From Deltaproteobacteria bacterium (GTDB lineage: Bacteria > Myxococcota_A > Polyangia > Polyangiales > Ga0077539): DNA of 17,331 nt. Shown here piece after piece: positions 1 through 7,732 of the stretch. The stretch lies in contig JADJAE010000079.1 of assembly GCA_016704445.1 (NCBI GenBank), forward strand, positions 1 through 17,331. The letters are read 5' to 3'. Below the pieces are notes generated by a model that saw only the letters and a list, made by a program, of their open reading frames with translations, had not been told where the DNA came from and did not search any database. The position numbers and the translations under genes are program-made. The stretch's first letter is position 1, and every line of letters begins with the position of its first letter.

Positions 1-773
1 GCACGACATCGCCATCACGGCGAAGCACACCATCCTCATGGACCTCCCCCTCATGTGGGACCCGGCGCTGCTCGCCCGGGGGAAGACCCAGGTGCGCTTC
101 TATCCGACAAGCCCGTCGCGCTTCGGCATCATTCCGCGTCACGGCACTTCCGCCGAAGTGCGATGGTTCGAGGCAGCGCTTGTTACATGTATCACACCAT
201 CAACGCCGGGGAGGAGGGCGACGAGGTGGTGCTCCTCGGGTGTCGCATCGAGAACCCCTCCCCGAGACCGTCGATACGACCCGGGCGATTCCCCGACTCG
301 ACGCGCTGGCGCTGGAGCCGTACTTTCACGAGTGGCGCTTCAACCTCGTCACCGGCGCCGTGCGCGAGCGCAAGCTCGACGACGTGATGACGGAGTTTCC
401 GCGCATGAACAACGAGCTCCTCGGGAGCCCTTCGCGATACAGCTACAACCCCCGCATCGCCCCGGAGTCGACGCTGCTCTATGACGGAGTGATCAAGTAC
501 GACACCGTCGCCGGCACCTCCATCGCACACGGTTATGGCAAGAGCCGCTTCGGCGGTGAGGTGGTGTTCGCGCCGCGCGTCGGCGCCACCGCCGAGGACG
601 ACGGGTACCTCGTGACCTTCGTGCACGACCGCGAGAGCGGGCGCGGCGAGGTGGTGGTGCTCGACGCCCGCGACGTGGGCGGTGGAGCCCGTGGCGAGGT
701 GCTGCTGCCGCAGCAGGTCCCGATCGGGTACCACTCGTGGTGGGTGCCCGCCGCGCAGATGGCGGCGCGGTGA
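1..773 (+). CDS. Carotenoid oxygenase family protein, C-terminal part (5' truncated, two frameshifts)
   Basis: Non-haem iron dioxygenase of the carotenoid cleavage/lignostilbene dioxygenase family, which splits C=C bonds of carotenoids, apocarotenoids or stilbenes using Fe(II) held by four histidines. The window starts inside the gene. Two of the expected ligand motifs are visible: HDIAIT at the left edge and GYHSWWVP near the end. Between them are family signatures such as RFGIIPRHG, VRWFEA, CYMYHTIN and EEGDEVVLLGCRIENP. The reading frame changes twice, near 177-180 and near 250-257. Adding one C to a C run at each point gives a continuous protein (for example NPLPETVDTT across the second), so both look like homopolymer losses. 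The TGA at 771-773 overlaps the proposed GTG start of the following thiolase. The exact substrate cannot be told. Family assignment is firm; whether the gene is intact in the organism depends on the frameshifts being errors. Confidence 0.87.
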   Translation, partial: TTSPSRRSTPSSWTSPSCGTRRCSPGGRPRCASIRQARRASASFRVTALPPKCDGSRQRLLHVSHHQRRGGGRRGGAPRVSHREPLPETVDTTRAIPRLDALALEPYFHEWRFNLVTGAVRERKLDDVMTEFPRMNNELLGSPSRYSYNPRIAPESTLLYDGVIKYDTVAGTSIAHGYGKSRFGGEVVFAPRVGATAEDDGYLVTFVHDRESGRGEVVVLDARDVGGGARGEVLLPQQVPIGYHSWWVPAAQMAAR

Positions 774-2021
774 GGTCGCCACGCGCTCGACGGCACCGGT
801 CTTCGTGCTCGGCGGGGCGCAGACCGACTTCGCCCGCCACGTCACCCGCGAGGGCCGCACGCTCGCCGACCTCATCCGCGAGACCGCCCAGTCTGCCCTC
901 GGCGACGCGAAGGTCGACGCCGCGGAGGTGGAGGTCGGGCACGTGGGCAACTTCGTCGCCGAGCTCTTCTGCGGCCAGGGTCACCTCGGGGGCCTGCTGG
1001 TGGAGGCCGACCCGGCCTTCGAGGGGATGCCCACCTCGACGCACGAGGCGGCCTGCGCGGCGGGCGGCGCGGCCATCATGGCGGCCATGGCCGACATCGA
1101 GTCGGGCCGCTACGACTGCGCCCTGGTGCTGGGCGTGGAGGTGATGCGCAACCTCAAGGGCGACGCGGCGGCGAAGCACCTCGGCGCGGCGGCGTACGTG
1201 CCGCGCGAGACCGAAGGGGTGCAGTACCCGTGGCCGCAGCTCTTCAGCGAGCTCGGCGACGAATACGAACGACGGTATGGCCTGGCGCACCGGCACCTCG
1301 CGGCGCTCGCGCAGAGCAACTTCGCCAACGCGCGGCGCAACCCCAACGCGCAGACCCGGGCCTGGGTGCTGGAGCCCAGGAACTTCACCGAAGACGACGT
1401 GGCCAACCCCGTGGTGGCGGGGCGCATCCGCAAGCAGGACTGCAGTCAGATCACCGACGGTGGCGCGGCGGTGCTGCTGGCCTCCGCGCGCTTCGCCGAG
1501 CGGTGGGCGAGGCGGGAGGGGCGCCCGGTGGGGGAGGTCCCGGTGCTGCGGGGGTGGGGTCACCGCACGGGGCGGATGTCCTTCAAGGACAAGATCGCGT
1601 CGAGCCGCGACGCGGCCTACGTGCTGCCCCACGTGCGCGGCGCCATCACGGACGCCTACACGCGGGCGGGGGTGGAGGGCCCTGGCGCGCTCGACGCCAT
1701 CGAGACGCACGACTGCTTCACGACGACGCACTACATGGCCATCGACCACTTCGGGATGACCGCGCCCGGGGAGAGCTGGAAGGCCATCGAGGAGGGCGTC
1801 GTCGCGCGCAGGGCCGGTGTCCGATGAACCCGGGCGGCGGCCTCACGGGCGGCGGACACCCCATCGGGGCGACGGGCGTTCGCATGGTGCTCGACGCGGC
1901 GAAGCAGGTGCGCGGCGCGGCGGGCGACTACCAGGTGGAGGGCGCGCGCACGGTGGCGACGCTCAACCTGGGCGGCAGCGGCACCACCGCGGTGTGCACC
2001 ATCGTCGGCCGCGCGGGGTGA
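770..2021 (+). CDS. Thiolase family protein, SCP-x type acetyl-CoA acetyltransferase (frameshifted)
   Basis: Thiolase of the SCP-x/acetyl-CoA acetyltransferase-like group, which breaks or forms a carbon-carbon bond in beta-ketoacyl-CoA. The N-terminal segment APVFVLGGAQTDFAR is typical. The nucleophile region is THEAACAAGGAA (Cys codon 1054-1056), followed by IETHDCFTTTHYMAIDHFG and the C-terminal GGGHPIGATG with the catalytic His. The frame changes near 1804-1812; restoring one G gives VAREGRCPMNPGGG, the usual family sequence. No ATG or GTG is in frame just upstream of the conserved N-terminus. If one G is also missing at 774-775, GTG at 770 becomes the start, giving a GTGA overlap with the oxygenase stop. 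With both repairs the protein is 417 residues, normal for this family. The 3' end shares a base with the next thiolase start, so the three genes probably form one coupled operon. Confidence 0.86.
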
Positions 2022-3221
2022 TGGACGCGTACGTCTACGAGGCGATCCGTACGCCGCGCGGGGCGGGAAGGCGGGCGGGGGCTGTCGGGCGTGCGCCCGG
2101 TGGAGCTGCTCGCGGGGCTCTACCGCGAGCTCGCGGCGCGCACGGGCGTCGACCCGGCGGTGGTCGACGACATCGTGCTGGGCTGCGTGACGCAGGTGGG
2201 CGAGCAGGGGGCCAACCTCGCCAAGGTGGCGGCCCTCTACGCGGGCTGGAGCGATCGGGTGCCAGGGATGACCCTCGACCGCTTCTGCGCGTCGGGCCTC
2301 GACGCGGTGAACCTCGCGGCGGCGAAGGTCTCCTCGGGCATGGAAGACCTGGTCGTGGCGGGCGGGGTCGAGTCGATGTCGCGCGTCCCGATGATGTCGG
2401 ACAAGGGCGCGTGGTTCAGCGACCCGGACGTGGCGCGGGCGACGGGCTTCGTCCACATGGGCGTCTCGGCCGACCTCATCGCCACGCTCGATGGTGTGTC
2501 GCGGGAGGAGTGCGACGCGTGGGCGCTGCGCTCGCACGCGCGGGCCTCGATGGCCCGGCGGGGAGGGCACTTCGCGCGCTCGCTGGTGCCGGTGCGCGAC
2601 GGGGCGGGCGCGGTGGTGCTCGATCGCGACGAGTGGATCCGCGAGGGGCTGACGGCGGAGAAGCTGGCGGCCCTGCCGGCGGTCTTCGCGGAGGCGGGGC
2701 GGCGGGGCGGCGACGCCATCGCGCTGGGCAGGTACCCCGAGGCGGGGGCGATCGCGCACGTGCACACGGTGGCGAGCGCGCCGGGCGTGGTCGATGGGGC
2801 GGCGCTGGTGTTGATCGGCAACAAGGCCGCGGGCGAGCGGTATGAAGCGGAGGCGCGGGCGCGGGTGCGGTCGTACGCCAACGCGAGCGTGGAGCCGGTG
2901 GTGATGCTCACGGCCCCGGCGCCGGCGACGCGCAAGGCGCTGGCGAGGGCGGGGATGTCCATCGGCGACGTCGACCGGTACGAGATGAACGAGTCGTTCA
3001 GCGCGGTGGTGCTGCGCTACGTGCGCGAGCTGGGCCTGGACGAGGGCCGGGTGAACGTCGACGGCGGGGCGATCGCGCTGGGCCACCCGCTGGGCGCGAC
3101 GGGGGCGGTGCTGTTGGGGACGCTGCTCGACGCGCTGGAGCGGGAGGGCCGGGCGGTGGGGGTGGTGGCGATGTGCGCGGGCGCGGGCCTCGGGGCGGCG
3201 ACGGTGATCGAGCGGGTGTGA
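2021..3221 (+). CDS. Acetyl-CoA C-acyltransferase (thiolase II), one frameshift near the N-terminus
   Basis: Second thiolase, of the classical degradative/biosynthetic type, acting on acyl-CoA in beta-oxidation-like metabolism. ATG 2021 overlaps the upstream stop as TGATG, indicating translational coupling. The start MDAYVYEAIRTPRG is typical. Visible active-site elements are the nucleophilic Cys in DRFCASGLDAVN (codon 2286-2288, about residue 89, the canonical position), GGVESMSRVPM, the NESF box (family NEAF), the catalytic His in GGAIALGHPLGATG and the second Cys in MCAGAGLGAA. The frame changes between about 2055 and 2085, within GGG/GGGGG runs. Removing one G gives a continuous 399-residue protein; two losses would also work. 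Having two different thiolases side by side with a dioxygenase suggests one degradation or chain-shortening pathway, but the substrate is unknown. Confidence 0.9.
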
Positions 3222-3287
3222 GCGTACGGGTTGGTGGGCAGCGGGGCGACCGGGGAGTAGCATGGGCCCTCGGGAGACGAGACGGCC

Positions 3288-4433
3288 ATGCACGCTGGAT
3301 GGGTCTGGCTTCGAACCGAAGACATCGCGGACCTCATGGAGGAGAACGCCCGGCTGCACTCGGTGCTCGGGCACTGTCCGAAGTGCATCGCGATGCTCGA
3401 CCACGAGGGCAACCTCGTCGGCTACAACCTGGAGTTCGCTGCGCTCTTCGCCGTCGCGCCGACCATCAGCGAGCCGGTGGTGCACCTCTTCGACGACGGG
3501 CCGCGCGACATGCTCGAGGAGGTCATCGCGCGGGCCGGCACGAGGCAGCGCGCCGGGGCGCTCATCCCGCTGCAGACGAGGGACGGCACCGAGCGCGCCG
3601 TGGAGTTCCTGGTGGCGACGATTCCGGGGGACGAGCAGCGCACCCTCGGGGTGGTGCTGGCCGCCGACGACCGCACGGGGCGCATCACCGAGGAGGCCGA
3701 GCGCCTCTCGCTCACCCGCACCGTCGACGCCGCCAACACCGACGACGCGGTCAGCCTCGCCCAGGCGGCGCTCTGCCACGACCTCAACAACGCGCTCACG
3801 GCGACGAAGCTGTGGATGGACCAGCTGCGCCTCGCGATCGGCCCCGACTCCCAGGCGCAGCACCTGCTCGCCGAGCTGGGCACCGCCGTGAAGTTTGCGA
3901 CCGACCTCGTGGGCCGCGCCACCGCCGAGGCCCGCACGCGCTTCGCGCCGCGGACCGAGACCGCCGACCTGTGCGAGTGCGTGGGCCGCGCGGTGCGGGT
4001 GGTCGCGCCCCTCGCGCTGCGGGGGAGGGTCGCCATCGTGCTGGATGTCCGCTCCAACGGCCTGGTGCCGCTCGGCCCGACGGAGGTCACCCAGGTGCTC
4101 ACCAACCTGCTGACCAACTCGCTCCACGCCATCGAGGACGCCGGCCGGCCCGGACGGGTGGACGTCGTCGTGGAGTGCGTCCCCCCGACCTGCATCGTCA
4201 CGGTGCGCGACGACGGGGTGGGCATCGAGCCCTCGGCCCTGCTCCACAGCTTCGAGTCCTTCCAGACCACCCGCGCCGCCAAAGGGGGGACGGGCCTCGG
4301 GCTCGGCATCGCCCGCACCCTCGTCGAGGCCGCCGGCGGTCGCATCGACGTGCTCAGCACCCCGGGGCGCTCGACGGAGATGCGCATCGAGCTGCCGCGC
4401 GTGGAGCCGGTCGAGGCGCGCGACGTGGGCTGA
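3288..4433 (+). CDS. Soluble PAS-domain sensor histidine kinase
   Basis: Two-component histidine kinase of 381 residues with no membrane segment or signal peptide, so probably cytoplasmic. A PAS-like sensor covers about residues 20-125 (CIAMLDHEGNLVGYNLEF). The dimerisation/phosphoacceptor helix holds H164 in ALCHDLNNAL. The HATPase domain shows an N box (TNLLTNSLHAIE, about 272-283), a G1 box (DDGVGI, 308-313) and a G2 box (GTGLGLGIA, 334-342). All residues needed for ATP binding and autophosphorylation appear present. No response regulator lies in the window, so it is an orphan here. The ATG at 3288 is chosen because the protein reads well from it; an overlapping ATG at 3262 is in another frame. 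It lies 66 nt after the second thiolase and 38 nt before the methyltransferase, so co-transcription is possible. The signal sensed cannot be inferred. Confidence 0.9.
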   Translation: MHAGWVWLRTEDIADLMEENARLHSVLGHCPKCIAMLDHEGNLVGYNLEFAALFAVAPTISEPVVHLFDDGPRDMLEEVIARAGTRQRAGALIPLQTRDGTERAVEFLVATIPGDEQRTLGVVLAADDRTGRITEEAERLSLTRTVDAANTDDAVSLAQAALCHDLNNALTATKLWMDQLRLAIGPDSQAQHLLAELGTAVKFATDLVGRATAEARTRFAPRTETADLCECVGRAVRVVAPLALRGRVAIVLDVRSNGLVPLGPTEVTQVLTNLLTNSLHAIEDAGRPGRVDVVVECVPPTCIVTVRDDGVGIEPSALLHSFESFQTTRAAKGGTGLGLGIARTLVEAAGGRIDVLSTPGRSTEMRIELPRVEPVEARDVG

Positions 4434-4456
4434 CGCCCGGTGGGCCATTGGGTCGC

Positions 4457-4464
4457 GAGGGGTG
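4457..4464 (+). promoter_or_regulatory. Ribosome binding site of the methyltransferase gene
   Basis: GAGGGGTG lies seven bases before ATG 4472 and is one of the better Shine-Dalgarno matches in the window. It supports that start codon over the overlapping ATG at 4440 in another frame. Confidence 0.55.
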
Positions 4465-4471
4465 AACGACG

Positions 4472-5389
4472 ATGGGCAATGAGTTCAAGGGAGAGGCCGC
4501 GCACTCGGCCGACTACTTCGGCGACACCCGCGACCACTGGTGGAACCGCGATTACCTCAAGCTCCTGGGCGAGCGCTGGGGCCTCGGGGCGGTGCACGAA
4601 GCGCTCGACGTCGGGTGCGGCGTCGGCCACTGGGGCATGCTCCTGGGGGAGCAGCTCTCGCCCGACGCGTGGGTCATCGGGGTCGATCGCGAGGCCCGGT
4701 GGGTCGAGAAGGCCGCCGAGCGGGCGGCGGCGCGGGGCCTGGGCGGGCACTACCGCTACGTGCAGGGCACGGCGGAGGCGCTCCCCTTCGCGGACCACTC
4801 CTTCGACCTGGTGACCTGCCAGACGGTGCTCATCCACGTGGCCGACCCGGCGGCGGTGCTGCGGGAGATGATCCGGGTGGCGCGCCCGGGGGGGATCATC
4901 GCGGTCTGCGAGCCCAACAACCTGGCGCATGCGATGATGGCCGACGCGACGACCTTCGCCGGCCCGGTCGACGACCTGGTGGCGATGCTGCGCCTCCAGA
5001 TGGTGTGCGAGCGGGGCAAGGCGGCGCTGGGGGAGGGCAACAACTCCGTCGGACAGCTGCTGCCGGCGATGTTCGCGGACGCAGGCCTGCTCGACCTGAA
5101 GGTGTCGATGAACGACCGCGCCGTGCCGCTGGTGCCGCCCTACGACGCGGTGTGGCAGCGGCCGATGGTCGAGGAGATGCTCGACTTCGCCGAGCGGGAG
5201 TACGGGCTCTGGAGCCACGACGAGACGCGGCGGTACTACCTCGCGGGCGGCGGCGGCGAAGGCGACTTCGCGGCGCACTGGGCGCTGGCGCTGCGGCTGG
5301 TGCGGCGCGCGGCGGACGAGCTGCGGGCGGGCACCTACCGCGTGTCGGGCGGCGTGGTGGGGTACTGCGTGTCGGGGCGCAAGGCGGCG
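4472..5389 (+). CDS. Class I SAM-dependent methyltransferase (3' end uncertain)
   Basis: Rossmann-fold methyltransferase using S-adenosylmethionine. Motif I is DVGCGVG (residues 46-52). The acidic residue ending strand 2 is D72 in VIGVDREAR. The motif near residues 98-113 (QGTAEALPFADHSFDL) is typical of Methyltransf_11/25-like enzymes. VARPGGIIAVCEPNN is the post-motif strand found in most of this family. The recognisable protein ends around SGRKAA, about 306 residues. After that the frame enters a block of pure G/C and then runs antisense to the hydrolase, so the true stop has probably been lost or garbled there; the end given is approximate. The C-terminal half (about 140-306) is not diagnostic of a substrate. 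The gene faces the alpha/beta hydrolase tail to tail. Confidence 0.85.
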
Positions 5390-5506
5390 CCGGGCGCCGG
5401 CGCGCCGCCCGGGCCCCCCCGCCCCCCCCCCCGGGCCGGGGCGGCGCGCCGCCGGGGGGCGGCGCCCGGGGGCCGGGGCGGCGGGGGGGGGCCCGCGCCG
5501 GGGGGG
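5383..5506 (+). terminator. 124-nt pure G/C block between convergent genes; probable bidirectional terminator, possibly miscalled
   Basis: From 5383 to 5506 there is no A or T at all, including C runs around 5414-5432 and G runs around 5490-5512. It lies exactly between the ends of two convergent genes. An inverted repeat is visible: GGCGCGCCGCCC at 5399-5410 pairs perfectly with 5439-5450, and GGCC sequences just inside can extend the stem. That would suit a shared terminator. The extreme runs and the missing methyltransferase stop suggest that the base calls here are unreliable. The stem is seen; the terminator role is inferred. Confidence 0.5.
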
Positions 5507-5512
5507 TCGGCG

Positions 5513-6437
5513 TCACTGCCCCAGGAAGCCGCTGATCGCGTCGAAGCGCCCGGTGGCGTCGACGGGCGAAGTGCGAGGCCTCTCTCAGCCAGACCATCTC
5601 CGCGTGGGGCAGCAGCGCGTGGAGCCGGTGTCCGATGGCGGGCGGCACGATGGGGTCGCGCTCGGCGTAGACCAGCTTCAACGGAACCGGGAAGCGCCCG
5701 CCCAGCGCCTTCAGTCGTCGCTCGAAGTCGCGCATGGCCGACACCGCGAGGGTGTCGCCGAGGTTGCGCGCGAAGGCCCGCACGCCCTCCGGGGTCTTCA
5801 AGGGCGCGGCGTATTCGCGGTGCTCTTCGCGTGATTTGAGGGTCTCGTCCCAGTAGTGGACGTTGCGGTGCACCCAGCGCTCGGGGTCGCGGCCCACCAG
5901 GGCGCCGACGATGGACTCCGGCCGCGGCAGCAGCGACCACGCCGTCGAGAGGGCCACGTTGCGGGCCGTCACGAGCCCTGGCGAGTGGAGGTTCACCAGC
6001 CGGCCGACGGCCCCGGGGTCGCGGAGCGCGAGGCGCATGGCGAGGTATCCGCCCATGGAGTTGCCGACGACGGGACAGCCCGCGATGCCGAGCGCGCGGG
6101 CGGTGGCGCCGAGGCTGTCGGCGAGGTCATCGGGGTGGTAGCGGACGTCGGGCTTGTCGGACCGCCCGCTGCCGACGAGGTCGGGCATGTAGAGGGTGAA
6201 GCGCTCGCCCAGCCGCGGGAGCACGTATCGCCACGAGTACGAGGTGGTCATGAGGCCGTGCACGAGCAGCAGCGGCGGACCGCTCCCGAAGACGCGGGTG
6301 GACGCCGTGAGCGGGCCCCAGGCGGGCGTCTCGATGCGCACCTCGCGCAGCGCCGACTCCCAGAAGCGGTGCGGGAGCCGCGGCAGGTCGGGCACCTGGT
6401 CGTAGGGAAGCTGCGCGAAGGGCGGGCGGGCGCTCAT
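5513..6437 (-). CDS. Alpha/beta hydrolase (frameshift near the C-terminus)
   Basis: Alpha/beta-hydrolase fold enzyme, about 307 residues once the frame is mended. The start ATG (6435-6437) gives MSARPPFAQLPYD. PPLLLVHGLMTTSYSW holds the oxyanion HG motif, GNSMGGYLAMRLAL is the nucleophile elbow with catalytic Ser (G-N-S-M-G), VYAERDPIVPP carries the acid Asp, and REASHFA the catalytic His. The triad is therefore complete. The frame changes just after SHFA, near 5563-5570; the other frame reads VDATGRFDAISGFLGQ and stops at 5513-5515, a normal family end. The open frame also extends upstream through the palindromic element, but those codons are repeat-derived, so I reject the longer start. No substrate can be assigned. 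The promoter must lie in or next to the palindrome. Confidence 0.88.
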
Positions 6438-6446
6438 CGGGGATTG

Positions 6447-6797
6447 ATACTCAATTGATACCAATCTTGCCGCTTTGGCGGCCGCCCGTTGGTGGGACAC
6501 GCCGCGCGTTTGACGCTGGGGTTCGCGCGTTGGCGCTCACCCCAGGCTATCGCACGAGGGCGCCCCCGCAGTCGCGGGGGCTTTCGAACAGGAACATCAC
6601 TTCGAGTGTGCCCGCCTTGTCCGCCCGGCCTTCCGGAAGGTCCATCGAGTGTCGGTCCGAAAGCCCCCGCGACTGCGGGGGCGCCCTCGTGCGATAGCCT
6701 GGGGTGAGCGCCAACGCGCGAACCCCAGCGTCAAACGCGCGGCGTGTCTCACCAACGGGCGGCCGCCAAAGCGGCAAGATTGGCATCAAATGAGTAT
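6447..6797. repeat. Large palindromic element (140-nt inverted arms, 71-nt loop), MITE-like
   Basis: The arms 6447-6586 and 6658-6797 are inverted copies of each other over 140 nt with only three mismatches that I count. The 71-nt centre (6587-6657) holds a smaller palindrome, CCTTCCGGAAGG at 6629-6640. The element fills nearly all of the 374-nt gap between the di-iron gene and the alpha/beta hydrolase gene, both on the minus strand. I see no transposase and no clear target-site duplication. Possibilities are a non-autonomous (MITE-like) mobile element or a dispersed chromosomal repeat; as RNA it would form a very long hairpin able to block read-through. Open frames across it on both strands are near-identical by symmetry and are not taken as genes. 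Confidence 0.9.
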
Positions 6798-6811
6798 GAG
6801 AGGGGATCGAG

Positions 6812-7721
6812 CTACGCGGCGTCGGCGTCCGAGCGGCGCTCGGGGCGGTGCATCGGGACCCCGGAGGCCATCGTGCGGCGCGTGCCCTCGTTGGTGTGCT
6901 TCGACACCAGGTTGAACCACTCCATGCCCGGCAGCTTCGCGATGGTGGCGTCGGTCTCCGCGAGGCGCGCCCGGCCGGCCTCGTCGCCGAAGAGGTACGC
7001 GCCCACGAAGTCGCGGTCCTCGCGCGGGGGCCATGGAGCCGCCGACGGGCTCCCACAGGGCCTTGAGGGAGAGCGAAGCCATGCGCTGCGCCAGCGCCGA
7101 GTGCTGCAGCCGGCGCTTGCCCTGCTGGTAGTAGAACGCGAAGTGCCGCCGCTCGTCCTTCACGATGCGCCGCATCACCGCGTCGACGATGGGGTTGGCC
7201 GAGAGCTCGGCGAGGCGGCTGTACGCGTGGATGGCCGTGAGCTCGTTGATGGCGCCCCAGGTCATGTGGGTGGCGAGGAAGTCCTTGGAGAGGAAGGACA
7301 GCAGCCGGCCGCCGAAGTCCTGGACGACCTCGGTGCTCTTGCGCGGGCGCGCGAACTCCTCGATGGAGCGCCGCGACGGCTCGTGGCCGCAGACCTCCAC
7401 GAGGCGCGCGAGGGCGCGGCCGTGGAAGCACTCCTCGTAGCCCCAGCACACCATGAACGCGCGGGCCTCGTTGTCGGCGAGGGCGTGCGTCTCCATCAGC
7501 GCCTTCATGTAGTGGACGGTGTAGAACTCCGTGTCCTGCATGTAGCGCATGACGCGCACCTCGCTCGGCGAGAGCGGGAAGTTCGCGGCGTCTTCGAGGC
7601 GGATGCCCGAGAGGTCGAGCGGCCGCGAGGCCGAGATGAACTTGTCGATGTTGAACGAGGGCACCTCCTCGAAGGCGCGAGCGGTGCCGGGGGTGGAGCT
7701 GGTGTCGTTGGTCGTGGTCAT
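6812..7721 (-). CDS. Ferritin-like carboxylate-bridged di-iron protein, probable oxygenase/desaturase (one frameshift)
   Basis: Helical di-iron protein of about 302 residues after repair. The full six-ligand pattern is visible: E65 (DTEFYTVH), E97-x2-H100 (YEECFHGRA), E160 (INELTAIH) and E190-x2-H193 (KDERRHFAFY). The E/ExxH/E/ExxH spacing is that of soluble di-iron oxygenases such as acyl-ACP desaturases and arylamine N-oxygenases, so an O2-dependent oxidation is likely; the substrate is unknown. The start ATG (7719-7721) lies 11 nt after the stop of the phosphotransferase/flippase gene, so the two are almost certainly co-transcribed. The frame changes near 7017-7035: dropping one C from a CCCCC run gives MAPREDRDFVGAYLFGDE and continues to the stop at 6812-6814. 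The neighbour suggests a lipid substrate, but that is inference. Confidence 0.82.
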
Positions 7722-7732
7722 GGCGTCGCCTA

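Noticed and set aside
770..773. In-frame TGA as a selenocysteine codon, given selA nearby
   Set aside because: The TGA ends a complete family C-terminus and overlaps the next gene's start. No downstream in-frame continuation resembles the oxygenase.
1800..2085. Programmed ribosomal frameshifting in the thiolases
   Set aside because: There is no shared slippery motif, and the same kind of break occurs in unrelated genes. Base-calling or assembly error explains all of them.
1731..4448. A 905-codon open frame on the minus strand
   Set aside because: It lies antisense to the second thiolase and the histidine kinase, is rich in His/Arg/Ala repeats and has no recognisable domain. It is a by-product of GC-rich codon use.
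5390..5839. C-terminal extension of the methyltransferase
   Set aside because: It translates the G/C block and then the antisense of the hydrolase; the composition is low-complexity Pro/Gly/Arg.
6438..6500. Longer N-terminus for the alpha/beta hydrolase
   Set aside because: The extra 21 codons come from the repeat arm; the ATG at 6437 gives a normal family start.
6455..6740. Small proteins encoded in the palindrome on both strands
   Set aside because: The two strands give nearly the same peptide because the arms are inverted copies. There is no family similarity or ribosome binding site.
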